A DNA stretch of 6,772 bases from Zoogloeaceae bacterium (lineage in GTDB: Bacteria > Pseudomonadota > Gammaproteobacteria > Burkholderiales > Rhodocyclaceae), in the NCBI GenBank assembly GCA_031281985.1, contig JAITEO010000215.1, forward strand, positions 1 to 6,772, written 5' to 3'. The notes beneath the pieces were generated by a model. It did no database searches. It saw only the letters and a list, made by a program, of their open reading frames with translations, and had not been told where the DNA came from. Within the stretch, counting starts at the first letter, position 1. Each line of letters begins with the position of its first letter. The position numbers and the translations under genes are program-made. Shown in pieces: positions 5,897-6,772 of the stretch.

Positions 5897-6772
5897 TCAA
5901 CCGCTTGCGCGGCGCTCTTCAAGAAAACGTCTTTCGTGATGATCGCGGAACTCAGGCAGTATCACGTTCAATTCATCATAAAATGCCCGCAGGTATTTTA
6001 TATAAAGTTTCGGCGCATTGTCAATTGCTTCTTGTCTTTGCGCCGCCAGTCTTTCCCGCTCTTTTTCAATGGCGGATTTTTCCTTGTCGCTTTTGCCGAT
6101 CGTGCTCAGTTTGAGTTCATGTGATCGCCTGTAGATATCGCGTTCTTTTTGCCGCTCGTTGGCGTATTCTTCATAGAGATTTTCGCAGCGTTTTCTTGCC
6201 AGATCGTTGGCGATGAATTGCAGGTTTCTTGCCTGTGAACTCGGCTGAAAGTTGTTTTGCGCGCCGCAGGATGCGCAGGCGATATGCACCTCCATGAAAA
6301 AGAGGCGCTCCATCGGCAATATCGCGCCGCATTGCGAACATTTGAAACTGTTTTTTTCCGCGTTGAACGACTCCAGGATCGCCTGATACTCTTTTTCCAG
6401 ATCCTCCGCGCTCGCATTTCTCAGGCCGTCCGATAGGCTCGTTATCGTTTTGGTGAAACGGTCATGCGCTTCTTCGCATACCGATACGAATGCGTGCAGA
6501 CGCCGGCTCAAGGGGTGATGCGCATCGATGGTTTCCCGCAGCTCGTATTTGAAATCCACTATTTTTTCTTCTCTTACCTCGCGCGCTTTGTCCAGGATGG
6601 CTTCCAGCTCCCCGCATACGCCCGCAAGCGCCCTGTTGTACGCGGATTTATACACATCATCATCGCTCCTGCGCAGCGCGTCCAGTTCCGGCACCGCCGC
6701 GGTCGTAAACGCTTTTGCTTTCTCCTCCAGACGATTCAGGAAGACAAGCCATCTTTTTTCCGTCTCTTCTAT
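5897..6772 (-). CDS. Uncharacterised zinc-ribbon/coiled-coil protein (5' end cut off)
   Basis: The frame is open through to the window edge, giving at least 291 residues, so the true start lies outside; the GTG at 6694 is an internal codon. Numbering from the first visible residue, 1-135 is charged and helical. A four-cysteine motif follows: Cys145-x2-Cys148 (FKCSQCG) and Cys166-x2-Cys169 (IACASCGAQN), spaced like a structural zinc ribbon. Then comes the segment FQPSSQARNLQFIANDLARKRCENLY and a Lys/Glu-rich coiled coil (about 200-250), ending in a helical tail rich in Arg and Glu. No signal peptide or membrane helix is visible in this part. The family is not recognised; there is no nuclease, kinase or transposase motif. 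The next gene starts 26 bases downstream with its own strong ribosome site. The region is AT-richer than the rest (for example 26 G/C in 5941-6000). A cytosolic binding or scaffold role is a guess. Confidence 0.8.
   Translation of the reverse strand: MEETEKRWLVFLNRLEEKAKAFTTAAVPELDALRRSDDDVYKSAYNRALAGVCGELEAILDKAREVREEKIVDFKYELRETIDAHHPLSRRLHAFVSVCEEAHDRFTKTITSLSDGLRNASAEDLEKEYQAILESFNAEKNSFKCSQCGAILPMERLFFMEVHIACASCGAQNNFQPSSQARNLQFIANDLARKRCENLYEEYANERQKERDIYRRSHELKLSTIGKSDKEKSAIEKERERLAAQRQEAIDNAPKLYIKYLRAFYDELNVILPEFRDHHERRFLEERRASG

Noticed and set aside
6139..6155. TTCTTTTTGCCG word resembling the palindrome-1 arm
   Set aside because: It is inside a coding region, lacks the second arm, and is short enough to be chance.
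6692..6694. GTG as start of the zinc-ribbon gene
   Set aside because: The same frame has no stop up to the window edge and the upstream codons read as a helical charged protein, so the gene is simply truncated by the window.

Overview
The window looks like chromosome from a GC-rich Gram-negative bacterium, most likely a betaproteobacterium. This rests on the gene set and order (rsmD, coaD, Alvin-type ferredoxin, envC-like, ctpA-like, all on the minus strand) and on outer-envelope proteins with Sec signals. It is an inference from gene order; no marker in the window fixes the genus.

Layout, in the direction of transcription (right to left): (1) 6772-5304 holds two unrecognised genes in tandem. 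The first runs off the window edge and carries a four-cysteine zinc-ribbon-like motif between charged helices. The second is a 188-residue soluble, helical, acidic protein. Both are visibly more AT-rich than the rest. (2) 5303-4617 has no gene and contains fragments of several dispersed palindromic repeats. (3) 4616-3106 is a housekeeping block: RsmD (16S rRNA m2G966 methyltransferase), CoaD (phosphopantetheine adenylyltransferase, CoA synthesis) and a 2[4Fe-4S] ferredoxin. (4) 2966-311 is an envelope pair: an EnvC-like LytM factor and a C-terminal processing protease, 10 bases apart. (5) 310-1 has no gene and is almost wholly a chain of stem-loops, including a strong bidirectional terminator.

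The most notable signal is non-coding. A composite repeat of three successive stem-loops occurs at 21-130 and again at 3924-4031, and a third, inverted copy of its first palindrome (294-323) supplies the ctpA stop codon. Several base differences between copies are compensatory, keeping the stems paired. Separately, three copies of a GTAG-plus-hairpin unit (134-156, 187-209, 5240-5262) have the architecture of REP sequences mobilised by RAYT (TnpA-REP) transposases; two form an inverted BIME-like pair. No transposase is in the window.

The envelope pair probably acts in cell-wall remodelling: EnvC-like proteins activate amidases at the septum, and Ctp proteases process periplasmic proteins, including hydrolases. 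RsmD, CoaD and the ferredoxin are linked by position rather than pathway. I did not find a defence system, CRISPR array, tRNA, rRNA or intact insertion sequence.
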